Positions 18,196-28,298 are shown, numbered from the stretch's first letter. The stretch: 64,000 nt of DNA from Persicitalea jodogahamensis (GCF_014651615.1 NZ_BMXF01000004.1:434001-498000); one strand, 5' to 3'. Numbers and translations are program-made. The notes: generated by a model from the letters alone, not told the origin.

Positions 18196-19341
18196 CTAAC
18201 TCAGTTCTCTTCCTTTCCACCTATACATTGGTTTTTGAGCGACGATCCCGAATAGTGTGACGTAGAATGGATAAAGGACTTGTACAAATAATATGTATAT
18301 AATTGATTTCTCTTTTCTCAGAAAACTTAAAATAGTACCAATAAATAACCACTCTGGAATCCATTTTAAAAGGAAAATCGTCGCTATTTGTGGCCAGGAA
18401 AGCAAACCAAACAGTGACAGGCTTACCGCAATAAGTAAGGCAGCATTGCAGGAAAAGATGTAAACCGCCAAAGTAACACTCACCGGATTTTTGTAATGCT
18501 TCCACTTGCTGGCCCAGCGCTTTCGCTGTTGAAAAAAAACTTCCAACTTATGGTGTGGTGTGGTTCGAACAATGGATCTTGGGTCTTTCAGAAAAAAAAT
18601 CTTCCCGGGGTGTCGTTCCGCAATTTTGTGCAATAAAAATTCGTCGTCACCTGAGGCAATATGTTCGTTTCCTTCGAAGCCCCCCACTTCTTCAAAAGCT
18701 ATTTTCTCGTAAGCCAGATTTGCGCCATTGCACATCGAAGGATTGCCCGCTGCGATAGATGCAGCACCGCTGCCAATCAGGCTTGAGAATTCAATCGTCT
18801 GCAAATGGTCGGTTAAGGTAGTTTCTTTTATGAACGTAACGGGGCCGCTTATCAACTTGGCACCCGTGGATACATAAGCTTCGGCCAAACTTGCCAGCCA
18901 ACCCGGACCAACCCGGCAATCACCATCAGTCGTAACAATAAGCGCTCCGCTTGCCCTTTTAAGTGCTGTTTCGATGGCTCGCTTCTTGGGAGATGCTGAT
19001 TTTAAGCTTTGGTCCAATTCAATAATTTTTAGAGAAAGATGCGATTTCTCTTTGAAGGTTTCCAGTATATACGAAGTATTGTCAGTAGAACCATCATTGG
19101 CTATGATTACCTCGAATAAATTATGATCGTAAGTCTGTTGGGCAAGATCCATCAACAAAGCACCTATATGATTGGCCTCATTCCGTACCGGGATGATTAC
19201 CGTGATTTTAACAGTAGGGGAGCCGATTTTCGGGACAACGGCCGGAATCTTCGACCAAAAGTACCAAAGTGTCAGAGTGAAAAGGGCGTAGGTTGCCATC
19301 AAAAGTACCATGGCGACGAAATAACTAGGCATACCGGACAC
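18196..19341 (-). CDS. GT2 family glycosyltransferase, membrane-anchored
   Basis: 381 residues. An N-terminal membrane helix (about residues 7-29) leads into a GT-A domain: VIIPVRNEANHIG, TTDGDCRVGPGW (DxD), GDDEFLL and QQRKRW. Two or three helices close the protein. Architecture resembles processive synthases. Its start overlaps the end of the upstream flippase-like gene by 17 bases, indicating coupling. Confidence 0.82.
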   Translation of the reverse strand: MSGMPSYFVAMVLLMATYALFTLTLWYFWSKIPAVVPKIGSPTVKITVIIPVRNEANHIGALLMDLAQQTYDHNLFEVIIANDGSTDNTSYILETFKEKSHLSLKIIELDQSLKSASPKKRAIETALKRASGALIVTTDGDCRVGPGWLASLAEAYVSTGAKLISGPVTFIKETTLTDHLQTIEFSSLIGSGAASIAAGNPSMCNGANLAYEKIAFEEVGGFEGNEHIASGDDEFLLHKIAERHPGKIFFLKDPRSIVRTTPHHKLEVFFQQRKRWASKWKHYKNPVSVTLAVYIFSCNAALLIAVSLSLFGLLSWPQIATIFLLKWIPEWLFIGTILSFLRKEKSIIYILFVQVLYPFYVTLFGIVAQKPMYRWKGRELS

Positions 19342-20326
19342 TCCATTTGTATTTCCAGATGAAATAAACGCCTACCAACAGCGGCGCCAGAATATTCAAT
19401 AGCCAGATCAGGAAGGTGGCAGCCATGACTTTTTCAGAGGAAACATGATAGGGTGCAAAAACATATAAGGCTGTAAATTCCCTGATACCCAGGTCACCGA
19501 TTGCATTAATGGCAGGCAGAAGCGTTTTTACCAGATAAATCAACCCAACACTACTTATGGTGTCAAGCGTAGATACGGGAATTTCGAACAGGATGAATGC
19601 CATCGTAAACTGCGTGACAAAAACCAGGTAACGGATAAAACCCACGCTGAATGCGATGGTTAAATCCTTGCCTGAGTAATGCTTCACCACGGCCAGGTTT
19701 TTTTTAAGTTTGACAATCCATAAACGTTCACTCTTCCAGTTGAGCAAACGCTGACGGGAAAGCCCCAAAAGAATTCCGCCAATTAGGATAGTAATCAGCA
19801 AAGCACTGATAGACCAGGATAATTTCTTGGAAAATCCCAGAGAACTACCCGTCCAGAACCAGGCAATGCTGCCTCCAGCAATGGAAACATAGAACTGTAT
19901 CCCATTGGAAACCAACGCTGCTCCCAGAGCTCGCAGCCTGGATTTTGCTTTTAATGAGGTGATGCGTCCGATTGTGTCACCCAATTGCGCCGGAACGGCA
20001 ACGCCCACTGCCAGTCCGGTTAGGGTACTTCGGAACGCTTCTGAAAAAGAAATTCGAACCGCTTTTTGGGCAAGAAATCGCCACTTGATACTTTCCAGTG
20101 CCCAGTTCAATGGAACTAATAGGAAAAGTACCGCCAACGAAATGAGGTGCTTTTCGGTAAATAGAGTGCCAAGCAGCTGAAGTACCTCCGAAAATCCACT
20201 TTCAGGGTTTCGGAAAATCCTGAATACATAGCTGAAAATCAATAAGGTGACGATCAACTTAGCCAACCGCCACCACCTGTGTGTGGGTGATTTTTCTTTT
20301 GGCGGGAGGAGTTGGCTATCTTGCAA
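19325..20326 (-). CDS. Lysylphosphatidylglycerol synthase-TM/UPF0104 family membrane protein
   Basis: 333 residues with about eight hydrophobic helices and the UPF0104 pattern: FRSTLTGLAVGVAVPAQLGDTIGR near residue 85 and NAIGDLGIREFTALYVF near residue 275. The family includes the flippase half of MprF and putative glycan/lipid flippases. It heads the glycan group, so a role in lipid-linked sugar transport is plausible but inferred. The frame starts with TTG at 20326, one base from the divergent ruvC ATG. Confidence 0.75.
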   Translation of the reverse strand: MQDSQLLPPKEKSPTHRWWRLAKLIVTLLIFSYVFRIFRNPESGFSEVLQLLGTLFTEKHLISLAVLFLLVPLNWALESIKWRFLAQKAVRISFSEAFRSTLTGLAVGVAVPAQLGDTIGRITSLKAKSRLRALGAALVSNGIQFYVSIAGGSIAWFWTGSSLGFSKKLSWSISALLITILIGGILLGLSRQRLLNWKSERLWIVKLKKNLAVVKHYSGKDLTIAFSVGFIRYLVFVTQFTMAFILFEIPVSTLDTISSVGLIYLVKTLLPAINAIGDLGIREFTALYVFAPYHVSSEKVMAATFLIWLLNILAPLLVGVYFIWKYKWSVRYA

Positions 20327-20329
20327 GAT
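20318..20329. promoter_or_regulatory. 12-bp perfect palindrome over divergent start codons
   Basis: ATCTTGCAAGAT spans the TTG start of the flippase-like gene and the first bases of the ruvC ATG. It may be an operator, or chance; leader lengths are very short on both sides, so the promoters must lie inside the opposite genes. Confidence 0.35.
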
Positions 20330-20915
20330 GATTAGTGTAAAACCAGCGGCTGAAAAGATAATATTAGGTGTAGATCCCGGAACTCAGGTGATGGGATATG
20401 GGGTGATTCAGGTTTCAGGCCAAAAGATCACACTGGTTCAATATGGGGTAATCAAGTTGAACAAATATACTACCCACGAACTGAAACTGAAGAAAATCTT
20501 TGAGCGGATGATCCAGGTCATTGATGAGTACCTGCCGGACGAAATGGCTATTGAAGACCCTTTTTATGGAAAAAATGCGCAATCCATGCTCAAATTAGGG
20601 CGTGCTCAGGGCGTTGCCATGGCTGCTGCTCTTTCGCGCGACATTCCCATTGTTGAGTATTCTCCCAAAAAAGTAAAGCAATCGGTGACGGGAAATGGAA
20701 ACGCAAGTAAGGAGCAGGTGGCCTATATGCTGGAGAATATCCTGAACACCGAACTAAGCCGAGAGTTTATGGATGCCACCGATGGCATAGCCATTGCCAT
20801 TTGTCACCACTACCATGCCGGCTCACCCGCATCGTCGGCCTCATCCGGTTCTGCTAAAAACAAAAAAGGAGGCTGGGGGGCGTTCGTTACCGAAAATCCC
20901 GGACGAGTGAAATAA
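20328..20915 (+). CDS. ruvC: Crossover junction endodeoxyribonuclease RuvC
   Basis: 195 residues from ATG 20328; an in-frame codon upstream would add 27 unrelated residues. RNase H-like fold with the acidic residues in GVDPGTQVMGYG (Asp16), AIEDPFYGKN and DATDGIAIAICHH. Resolves Holliday junctions in recombination. The C-terminus carries a low-complexity Ser/Ala/Lys tail not found in E. coli RuvC. Confidence 0.93.
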   Translation: MISVKPAAEKIILGVDPGTQVMGYGVIQVSGQKITLVQYGVIKLNKYTTHELKLKKIFERMIQVIDEYLPDEMAIEDPFYGKNAQSMLKLGRAQGVAMAAALSRDIPIVEYSPKKVKQSVTGNGNASKEQVAYMLENILNTELSREFMDATDGIAIAICHHYHAGSPASSASSGSAKNKKGGWGAFVTENPGRVK

Positions 20916-20951
20916 AGCATTGGTACTTTGTGCCAAAAATGAGATGCCCTT

Positions 20952-23072
20952 TTAGTCAATTTTTGACAAAAGATTCATCGCCTCCTCCACGCTGAATACA
21001 GGTAGTTGGCAGGTTTTGTCATAGCAAACATAGATGGTCGTACGCCCTTCAATCGCAGTTCTGCCTTCCAATAATGGTAGATTGGATGTGCTTTTTGTAC
21101 CTGCCATCACTCTGTTTGGGATAAAAAAACGATCGAAATCCTTTCTGAAATCATCCACCTCTGGGCCGATTATCACAATTTCCGCGGTTGGAGCGACCCG
21201 TTGGCAATAGAGGGCTGCCCAGTTGGTGCCCACCTGAATATCCGTGTTCAACAGGCGCGACATTTTATCTAACATCGAGTCTGCACTATCCACAAAATCT
21301 ACCCGATCAAGTATTGTGCCCGTCTGGTAGAGAGCATGAGCCAGGATGGAATTTGAAGCCGGAATCACGTTGTCCAGCAGTTCTTTTTTTCGGGCGATCA
21401 AAGTTTCGGCCTTTTCATCGGTGAAAAAGAAGAACCCGTCAGATTCATCGTAGAAATTGGAAATCGCCTTATCCAGCAAGGTTTCTGCCAGGCGTAACCA
21501 TGCTTCATCAAAAGTTATCTGGTAGAGGGCCACTAATCCCTCACTGACCGATGCGTAATCTTCCAGAAAACCGGGGATGGTGGCTTTTCCATTTTTGTAA
21601 GTATGATAGAGTGTACCATCCTTAAACATCTCATCCCGCAAAAAGGCCCCGAGTTGTACAGCTGATTCGCGGATGGTTTCATGACCAGACGCGCGATAGG
21701 CATCGACCAACCCTTTCAATAACAAACCATTCCAGGAAGCCAGGATTTTGTCATCCAGGCCGGGCCTGATCCGTGATTGACGGTGCGAGTGGAGTTTTTG
21801 CAAAGTCTCACGATAGTGATTTTCAAAGTTATCAAAATAAACTCCTTTGTTTTTGGCAACTATTTCAATGTCCTTGGTCAGGTGAAGGTGGTTCAGGCCG
21901 TGTTCCCAGTTTCCTGCATCGGAAATTTCGTAAAGCGACGCAAACCAGTCGAAATCATCACCCAGTACTTCTTTAAGTTCTTCTGCCTCCCAGACATAGT
22001 ACTTTCCCTCGACGCCCTCACTATCGGCATCCAGAGCGGAATAATAACCGCCTTGCTCGTTCCTCATTTCCAGAGTTAGCCAGTCAAAGGTGTGCCGCAG
22101 CCGATCCTCATAGAGTGGGTTCTTGGTAAGCGAGTAGGCTTCGGCATAAACACTTAATAGCTGCGCATTATCATAAAGCATTTTTTCAAAGTGCGGAATA
22201 AACCATTCTCCATCTACCGAATAGCGGGCCCAACCCCCACCCACGTGATCATAAATCCCACCAAGCGCTATGCGATTCAGTGTAAGTTCAACCTGTGCCA
22301 GTGCTTCGGGATTTTGGGTCACATCATAGTACCGCAACAGGAATTTATAAATGGAAGGCATCGGGAACTTGGGGGCGCGATCCATACCGCCATCCATCTC
22401 GTCGAACCGGGCTTTTAATCGGTCGAACATCGCATCCAGTACCTCCACAGAGTATGCGGCGCCGTCAGATTGAAGGCCATATTTCTCCATCTCACTCATT
22501 TGTAAACTCTGTGCGAAGCCTTCTGCTGATTCAGTGAGTTCAGTGTGATGATTCTCAAACGCATTGCGAATGCTGTTTACCAATTGCACCCAGTTTTGGG
22601 GTGGGAGGTAGGTAACCCCATAAAATGGTTTCGCATCAGGCATTAAAAAGACGTTGAGCGGCCAGCCGCCGCGCACTCCCATCATATGCACTGCATCCAT
22701 ATAAATGGCATCAATATCCGGCCTTTCCTCCCGGTCTACTTTAATGCATACCAGGTTTTCATTCATTACTGCCGCCACGCTCTCCTGTTCGAAACTTTCA
22801 CGTTCCATCACATGGCACCAATGGCAGGCCGAATAGCCGATACTTACCAGTATCGGTTTATTTTCGGCGCGGGCTTTAGCCAGTGCCTGTTCACCCCAGG
22901 GATACCAATCGACTGGATTGTGAGCATGCTGAAGAAGGTAAGGGCTGGATTCCTGGGCGAGATTATTCAATTTTTTGACGAGATTTGATTGATGAAATAT
23001 AAGCGGGGGGCCGAAGGGAGCGTGATCGAATGTAAGGCGGGGAGAAATAGATAAACCGGACCTGCTGCTCAC
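20952..23072 (-). CDS. YyaL/SSP411-type thioredoxin-domain protein (DUF255)
   Basis: 706 residues. The DUF255 thioredoxin-like domain has [20 protein letters not shown] and the redox motif [10 protein letters not shown] (CxxC), followed by a large (alpha/alpha)6-barrel region, as in the conserved family of human SPATA20 and B. subtilis YyaL. Substrate is unknown. The GTG start at 23072 overlaps the upstream stop (GTGA), which implies coupling, but the conserved part begins about 33 residues in, so a later TTG could be the true start. Confidence 0.85.
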   Translation of the reverse strand: MSSRSGLSISPRLTFDHAPFGPPLIFHQSNLVKKLNNLAQESSPYLLQHAHNPVDWYPWGEQALAKARAENKPILVSIGYSACHWCHVMERESFEQESVAAVMNENLVCIKVDREERPDIDAIYMDAVHMMGVRGGWPLNVFLMPDAKPFYGVTYLPPQNWVQLVNSIRNAFENHHTELTESAEGFAQSLQMSEMEKYGLQSDGAAYSVEVLDAMFDRLKARFDEMDGGMDRAPKFPMPSIYKFLLRYYDVTQNPEALAQVELTLNRIALGGIYDHVGGGWARYSVDGEWFIPHFEKMLYDNAQLLSVYAEAYSLTKNPLYEDRLRHTFDWLTLEMRNEQGGYYSALDADSEGVEGKYYVWEAEELKEVLGDDFDWFASLYEISDAGNWEHGLNHLHLTKDIEIVAKNKGVYFDNFENHYRETLQKLHSHRQSRIRPGLDDKILASWNGLLLKGLVDAYRASGHETIRESAVQLGAFLRDEMFKDGTLYHTYKNGKATIPGFLEDYASVSEGLVALYQITFDEAWLRLAETLLDKAISNFYDESDGFFFFTDEKAETLIARKKELLDNVIPASNSILAHALYQTGTILDRVDFVDSADSMLDKMSRLLNTDIQVGTNWAALYCQRVAPTAEIVIIGPEVDDFRKDFDRFFIPNRVMAGTKSTSNLPLLEGRTAIEGRTTIYVCYDKTCQLPVFSVEEAMNLLSKID

Positions 23073-24733
23073 TCTACGAATACCCGCCTGGTGATTGAGG
23101 TACTTTCTGAACTAACCCTTACCAAATACATTCCACGCGGTAGCTTAGGTAGTTCCAGTTCATAGCGGAAATTGCCCTGCTGGGTTGCGGAAGTTTGTGT
23201 TTTCAGGGTAACTCCTTTTATATCCAGGAGTTCTATCTTGATTTCACTTTGGCTACTGGCGCTTACAAGGTCTATGTAAACCGATTTTTGTGCTGGGTTG
23301 GGGTAAACAGAGGCGACAGCCAGTGAAGAATCCAGGGCAGAAACGACGTCGGCCAGGTCGAATTGACATAGAAACACTTCACGTCCCTGCAAAGTAATCG
23401 TTTTTGTCCATTGCTTGTAATTAAGTTGGACCTGCGTTTGTTGCGATTCGCTGGCGTAGGTGTTTTGGGCAGCCACCAGAATGCGGCCATCCTTGACCAC
23501 AGCGCGCCAGATTGGGTTTCGCCGTTCCATATGGTCGCGCGCAGACATAGGGATCACCAGCTCGTAATCGCCCCTGAACATATCGGCGAAGCGGGATAAC
23601 CGGTAGAGGCCATTAATAAAATGCTCGTAGGTGGCATAGTTCTCCTGCTTGTTTCCCTCGAAAAAGGGGTTTTCCCAAAGCCACAATCCTTTGGCACCAG
23701 AAAAGAAAGGGAAAATAGCTGTGGCTTCGGCCATGAATTTCGGAATTAGGGGAGAGCCCGGCACGAAGCTGTCATGATACCTGAGCCAGACGAATGGTAC
23801 GACAGGCTTATCGCTCCATGCACGGTTGACCTCGATCTGGAATAATAAATAAGATAAGTAATCCTTGCCAAGCGGGTTTTCGTAAGGATAGAAATAATAG
23901 GCTGAGGGCGAAAGTATGTTCATTTGATCATAAAACGGCCCGCCAATTTTCCCGGATTCATCCTGCATGAGAAAATGAGTCCGTTCCCGATTGGTCGTCC
24001 AGTCCTGCCAGCTGTTGCTGGTCACGTTAAGCCAGGTCCCACGCACCGGAACATCGCTATAACTGGTGACTTTGGTTGAGCCCGGAATCCCTTTGTTTTT
24101 CAAATACTTTGCTGCCTCAGCGTACCACCAGCGAATATCTTTTTTATAGGTGGAAAGGAATTTTTCATCGGTCAGGATGCGATACCCCTGGGCGATACGG
24201 TCATCGCGCTTTAGGGCCACGATGTCGCGGTCAAGCTCCTGAACCCGCTCAACGTCCAGGCTGATAATATCTGCCCTCGGAATGCCGCTGCCACGCGAAT
24301 CATCAAAAAGATTTGCCATATCCCCAATGTATCGGTCCCAATGCTGGCGATAGATTAAGGTGTCATTGCCCCAGGGACTTTCCAGGCCAAGCACCGACCA
24401 TGGTTGATTGGAGCCATCGATGCTTGCCACGCTATTCCATAACACGGCCCGGTTCTGGACGGGAAGACTGCTGGCTTCGGGACCGCTGAAAGCTGCGAGA
24501 TGGCTGAACCCGTGTTTTAAGGGTTGCGATTCAGAATCGCCGAAGCGGGGGCCGTTGAAAATAATGGTAAATGGCAGGGAGAACTCAGGGAATTTTTTCC
24601 AGTCGATCCTATTGTTTTCTGACACAGGATTCAGGACAAAATCGGGAGAGCATGATTGGGAAAATACAATATTAGTACTGATAACCAACATGGTACCTAT
24701 CAGTAGAAATTTGATATTTATAAAAAAACGCAT
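23069..24733 (-). CDS. T9SS-exported protein, possible glycoside hydrolase-like barrel
   Basis: About 554 residues from ATG 24733; an upstream frame extension lacks a signal peptide. A signal peptide ends near FSQS. The C-terminus is a type A type IX secretion sorting domain: [13 protein letters not shown], then PRGMYLVRV and a terminal basic-hydrophobic strand. The central part (about residues 80-440) has acidic and aromatic clusters such as [14 protein letters not shown] and [11 protein letters not shown], like sugar-acting TIM barrels, but I do not recognise the family. Expected on the cell surface or outside. Overlaps the downstream YyaL-type gene by four bases. Confidence 0.7.
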   Translation of the reverse strand: MRFFINIKFLLIGTMLVISTNIVFSQSCSPDFVLNPVSENNRIDWKKFPEFSLPFTIIFNGPRFGDSESQPLKHGFSHLAAFSGPEASSLPVQNRAVLWNSVASIDGSNQPWSVLGLESPWGNDTLIYRQHWDRYIGDMANLFDDSRGSGIPRADIISLDVERVQELDRDIVALKRDDRIAQGYRILTDEKFLSTYKKDIRWWYAEAAKYLKNKGIPGSTKVTSYSDVPVRGTWLNVTSNSWQDWTTNRERTHFLMQDESGKIGGPFYDQMNILSPSAYYFYPYENPLGKDYLSYLLFQIEVNRAWSDKPVVPFVWLRYHDSFVPGSPLIPKFMAEATAIFPFFSGAKGLWLWENPFFEGNKQENYATYEHFINGLYRLSRFADMFRGDYELVIPMSARDHMERRNPIWRAVVKDGRILVAAQNTYASESQQTQVQLNYKQWTKTITLQGREVFLCQFDLADVVSALDSSLAVASVYPNPAQKSVYIDLVSASSQSEIKIELLDIKGVTLKTQTSATQQGNFRYELELPKLPRGMYLVRVSSESTSITRRVFVE

Positions 24734-24766
24734 AGGTGCGAGCATCGTTCGTAGTGTGTATTTCGT

Positions 24767-24774
24767 TACTTTTG
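24767..24774 (+). promoter_or_regulatory. Putative -7 element (TACTTTTG) for lipoprotein gene
   Basis: Exact TAnnTTTG match 48 bases before the ATG at 24822, in a divergent intergenic gap. The -33 element is not clear. Confidence 0.5.
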
Positions 24775-24821
24775 CAAATAACAACACCAAACAGCATAAT
24801 CCCTAACCGCAGTTATAGCCT

Positions 24822-25283
24822 ATGAAAAGTGTAAAGTCCATACTGCTTGCAGCCTTGGTGCTGCTGTTTATCACATCCTGTGATAAGCAGTCAGCTGATC
24901 CCCAAAATCCTGATACTAACGTCACTAAAGACAAAGTACTGATCGCCAATCCCTGGCGATTAGTCAATATTACCGATGCTTCCGGAAAAGCAATACCCCA
25001 AAATCAACTTGGTCTCGAAACGTTAGCCATTTACCTGTTTGACATTCAGTTTTTCGATAACAACGTCACCAAAGCCCTCGACCGTACATCCCGACAAGTG
25101 GTAAATGGCGGCACATGGTACCTGGTCGAAAATGAACAAATTCTAGACATAGAGGTGAATCAGTTTAAAGGCAAGTTTGGGATAAAGGAACTGAGCCGGG
25201 CAAAAATGACCCTTAGTAACGAAATATCAGTGAAAGGAGTAAACCAACCGGCAAACCTGGTCTTTGAACCAGTAGTCAAGTGA
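24822..25283 (+). CDS. Hypothetical lipoprotein
   Basis: 153 residues with a lipobox at FITSC (Cys20) and a beta-rich body containing NPWRLVNITDASGK and NGGTWYLVENEQILDIE, a layout seen in lipocalin-like Bacteroidota lipoproteins. No enzyme motif is visible. Single gene with its own promoter and terminator. Function unknown. Confidence 0.75.
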   Translation: MKSVKSILLAALVLLFITSCDKQSADPQNPDTNVTKDKVLIANPWRLVNITDASGKAIPQNQLGLETLAIYLFDIQFFDNNVTKALDRTSRQVVNGGTWYLVENEQILDIEVNQFKGKFGIKELSRAKMTLSNEISVKGVNQPANLVFEPVVK

Positions 25284-25298
25284 TGAATTAACGTTCGG

Positions 25299-25339
25299 AA
25301 AAGAAAGCGATGGGCACAAACCATCGCTTTCTTTTTTTA
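25299..25339 (+). terminator. Terminator of the lipoprotein gene
   Basis: Perfect 13-bp stem (25301-25313 with 25321-25333), 7-base loop, then a T-run. Confidence 0.9.
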
Positions 25340-25427
25340 TTTGGAGCTGGCTTTTGGTGAAATTGCCCGGAATTACGAATTTGCATGTCACTTTTCATTT
25401 CCTGTCAAATTCAATCAAAATATCGAT

Positions 25428-26219
25428 ATGCATAGTAAGTACATTACGCTTGGAATTTGCCTGGCGGGAATCTCTGCAGGGTATTCCTTCGCTCAGGATG
25501 TCCCCAAGCCGCCAAAAATGGTGCCCGAAATGACTGAATTCTGGGAGCCCGAAGTAAAGACCGTTGCCACACCAGAAAATGCCGCCCCATCGGATGCTGT
25601 CATATTATTTGACGGCAAAAACCTGAACGAGTGGGTATCGACGAATGACCCGGCCAAGTCTGCCCAATGGACAGTGAACAACGACGGTACCTTTACTGTA
25701 AAAAAAGGCACCGGGAATATCCAGACTAAACAATCGTTTCTCGACTACCAGATACATATCGAGTGGAAAGTACCTTCGAACATCACCGGCAAAAGTCAGG
25801 CCCGGGGCAACAGTGGTCTTTTCCTGGCATCTACCGGCAAGGACAATGACGGCTATGAACTGCAAATACTTGACTCCTATAATAATCGCACATACGCCAA
25901 TGGTCAGGCGGGTAGTATCTACAAACAATCGCCACCCCTGCGAAACGCCACCAGAAAGCCCGGCGAATGGAATGTGTACGACGTAATTTTTACGGCTCCC
26001 CGGTTTAAAGATGACGGTACGCTATTTTCACCTGCCCGGGTAACGGCAATTCACAACGGGGTAGTTGTGCAAAACAATACCATTCTTCAGGGGCCAACAC
26101 AGTACATCGGCTTGCCTTCCTACAACAAGCCACACGGGAAATCGCCAATCAAACTTCAAGACCACGGTGATCCCAGCGAGGCGATCAGCTTTCGGAATAT
26201 TTGGGTAAGAGAACTCTGA
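25428..26219 (+). CDS. Secreted DUF1080 (3-keto-disaccharide hydrolase) family protein
   Basis: 263 residues from ATG 25428, which gives a clean signal peptide ending SFAQ; the frame extends 29 codons upstream without sense. One DUF1080 domain: VILFDGKNLNEWVS, GDLQ-equivalent DYQIHIEWKVP, RGNSGLFLAS, YELQILDSYNN, and the closing ISFRNIWVREL. Concanavalin-like fold. Some relatives hydrolyse 3-ketoglycosides; substrate here is unproven. Single gene. Confidence 0.87.
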   Translation: MHSKYITLGICLAGISAGYSFAQDVPKPPKMVPEMTEFWEPEVKTVATPENAAPSDAVILFDGKNLNEWVSTNDPAKSAQWTVNNDGTFTVKKGTGNIQTKQSFLDYQIHIEWKVPSNITGKSQARGNSGLFLASTGKDNDGYELQILDSYNNRTYANGQAGSIYKQSPPLRNATRKPGEWNVYDVIFTAPRFKDDGTLFSPARVTAIHNGVVVQNNTILQGPTQYIGLPSYNKPHGKSPIKLQDHGDPSEAISFRNIWVREL

Positions 26220-26292
26220 GACATCTCTAGGGGAAGGATGAGGGAACATAGATAGCTCCCATTCTTCCCCTAATTCAATTCAACAAAAACCA

Positions 26293-27609
26293 TTGCTAAA
26301 AAAAAACGACCCTCGCACCATCAATGCCTGGTGCATGTACGACTGGGCAAATTCGGTACATGCCCTGGTAATCGTGTCCAGCATTTTTCCCGTTTATTTC
26401 AGTGCCACCGCGCTCAATGCGCAGGGTGGAGATATCATTGAGTTTTTGGGCATATCCATCAAAAATTCAGTACTTTTTTCTTATACGGTTTCTTTTTCCT
26501 TCCTGCTGGTAGTGCTGTTGATCCCGTTCTGCACGGCCATTGCCGACTATACGGGCCGGAAAAAGGTATTCATGAAAATATTTTGTTATTCGGGAGCAGT
26601 CTGCTGCGGATTACTGTATTTTTTTACTCGCGAAACTACCACTTTTGCAGTCATAGTTTTCATGCTAAGTCTGGTCGGGTGGTCCGGAAGCATTGTGTTT
26701 TATTATTCCTTTCTACCAGAAATTGCCACCGAAGACAACTACGACCGTTACAGCGCACGGGGCTTTTCACTTGGGTATGTCGGCAGTGTATTGTTGCTGC
26801 TCTTTAACCTTACAATGGTACTCTTCCCGGATTGGTATGGAATCACCGACAAATCGTTGCCCGCCCGGATCTCGTTTTTGACCGTGGGAGTTTGGTGGGT
26901 ACTTTTCGCACAAATTCCATTCAAGTACCTTCCCAACAATACTTTCGATAAGAAGCCTGACGGCAACTGGCTGTTTAAAGGCTTCGGGGAACTTCGGAAA
27001 GTATATGGGCAGATGCGCACCCAGGAGTACCTGCCCAAGTACCTTACCGCATTCTTCATTTTCAACATGGGCGTTCAGACGGTGATGTATGTAGCAGCCA
27101 TGTTTGGAGCCAACGAGTTGAAGCTTCCATCTCAGAGCCTGATCACCACCATTTTGCTGATCCAGATCGTGGGGATTTTGGGCTCTTACACTTTTTCCTA
27201 CCTCTCTTCCCTGGTGGGAAATATATATGCCCTGATGATCGGCGTGGTGATATGGATCGGGATTTGTGCCGGGGCTTATTTCATTACTCAGGAGAGCGAA
27301 TTTTACGTGCTGGCGGCCGTGGTCGGGATGGTCATGGGGGGAGTTCAATCCCTCTCGCGAGCTACTTACTCCAAGCTGATCCCGGAAGACACTGAGGATA
27401 CCGCCTCCTATTTCAGCTTCTATGACGTTACCGAGAAATCATCCGTTGTGATCGGAACCCTCGTGTATGGATTTGTAGAACAGATAACAGGCAGTATGCG
27501 CAACAGCGTGTTGGCCCTGATGATCATCTTTATTGGCGGATTGTTGCTACTTTCCCGCATTCCATCCCAAAAAGTCTATCGCTTCCGCTTGCAGAATCCG
27601 GCAAATTAG
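26293..27609 (+). CDS. UMF1-family MFS transporter (Atg22-like)
   Basis: 438 residues, about twelve membrane helices. N-terminal INAWCMYDWANSVHALVI is the hallmark of the UMF1/Atg22-like family; IADYTGRKKVF is the first MFS loop motif and GGVQSLSRATYSKLIPEDTE is typical of its C-terminal half. The start is TTG at 26293, as no ATG or GTG precedes the conserved region; relatives begin with a similar short leader. Substrate unknown. Confidence 0.87.
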   Translation: MLKKNDPRTINAWCMYDWANSVHALVIVSSIFPVYFSATALNAQGGDIIEFLGISIKNSVLFSYTVSFSFLLVVLLIPFCTAIADYTGRKKVFMKIFCYSGAVCCGLLYFFTRETTTFAVIVFMLSLVGWSGSIVFYYSFLPEIATEDNYDRYSARGFSLGYVGSVLLLLFNLTMVLFPDWYGITDKSLPARISFLTVGVWWVLFAQIPFKYLPNNTFDKKPDGNWLFKGFGELRKVYGQMRTQEYLPKYLTAFFIFNMGVQTVMYVAAMFGANELKLPSQSLITTILLIQIVGILGSYTFSYLSSLVGNIYALMIGVVIWIGICAGAYFITQESEFYVLAAVVGMVMGGVQSLSRATYSKLIPEDTEDTASYFSFYDVTEKSSVVIGTLVYGFVEQITGSMRNSVLALMIIFIGGLLLLSRIPSQKVYRFRLQNPAN

Positions 27610-27617
27610 TATCTTTG
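27589..27617 (+). promoter_or_regulatory. Promoter of tRNA-Val
   Basis: TTG at 27589-27591 and TATCTTTG at 27610-27617 fit the Bacteroidota consensus with 18 bases between. The -7 lies just past the end of the MFS gene, 12 bases before the tRNA. Confidence 0.7.
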
Positions 27618-27628
27618 CACCCAATCGA

Positions 27629-27703
27629 AGGATGTTAGCTCAGTTGGTTCAGAGCGCCGCCTTGACAGGGCGGAGGTCAGCGGTTCGAGCCCGCTACGTC
27701 CTA
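27629..27703 (+). tRNA. tRNA-Val (GAC)
   Basis: 75 bases. Acceptor AGGATGT pairs with ACGTCCT (one G-T), D-arm GCTC...GAGC, anticodon loop TTGACAG on stem CCGCC/GGCGG (anticodon GAC), T-arm AGCGG-TTCGAGC-CCGCT. Discriminator A; CCA not encoded. Confidence 0.95.
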
Positions 27704-27714
27704 CTGAAGTTAAG

Positions 27715-27747
27715 AATCCCGAAGACGCTAAGTCTGCGGGATTTTTT
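27715..27747 (+). terminator. Terminator of tRNA-Val
   Basis: Stem AATCCCG (27715-27721) with CGGGATT (27737-27743), an inner AGAC/GTCT stem, then six T residues. It abuts the stop of the convergent gene. Confidence 0.9.
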
Positions 27748-28246
27748 ATTTATAACTTCCCAACCGGCCAGCCTCATGACCCGAAATGACCAACCGTCGT
27801 TTGTTTTTCACCGTGATTCTATCGCCGATCAACTTTCTGGCAAGCAGTCCTCCACCCGCAAGCAATCCGCTAATCAAAAGCGTATTGGTCCTGAATTTGC
27901 CCGTATTCACAAGATCAGCTACCAGATACTCCGCACCCGCAATGGGTAGGATCTGCTCGTATTTATACCGTAGGGGGTACCACCTTTTTGTTTTATCGTC
28001 TACCAGAAGGGCAGAAATATCATTCACTGGCAATTTCCAGGTGGGGAATACGATCAGGCTGTCCTCAAACCCCTGTATTCGCTGGGTGATAGGCTGTTTG
28101 CTACCATTAATGTTGAAAGAAACGTCGTCTCCACTTCGATAGGTCGCGTATCGGGAGTCATTTTTTACGAACAACAATGATTTTTGACTATACGCCCAGG
28201 AATTCATACCAATAATCCCCAGTATTATCAGGTAGCAATTTCTCAT
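27746..28246 (-). CDS. Hypothetical secreted protein
   Basis: 166 residues: a signal peptide ending near WAYSQ, a beta-rich region (FVKNDSRYATYRSGDDVSF, about residues 25-45) and, near residue 120, a glycine-rich hydrophobic stretch LLISGLLAGGGLLARKLIG that could be a second membrane segment. Not recognised. Last gene of a minus-strand run that starts with the GT2 gene near 32.7 kb, so probably an envelope component. Confidence 0.65.
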   Translation of the reverse strand: MRNCYLIILGIIGMNSWAYSQKSLLFVKNDSRYATYRSGDDVSFNINGSKQPITQRIQGFEDSLIVFPTWKLPVNDISALLVDDKTKRWYPLRYKYEQILPIAGAEYLVADLVNTGKFRTNTLLISGLLAGGGLLARKLIGDRITVKNKRRLVISGHEAGRLGSYK

Positions 28247-28298
28247 TAATCCTCTTTTAGTGTGTGTTGAAGATCGGCAGGGTTAGCTACCGGGAAAT

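Noticed and set aside
26767-27348. Minus-strand frame of 193 codons inside the MFS transporter gene
   Set aside because: His/Gln-rich composition typical of an antisense shadow; the plus-strand transporter is unambiguous.
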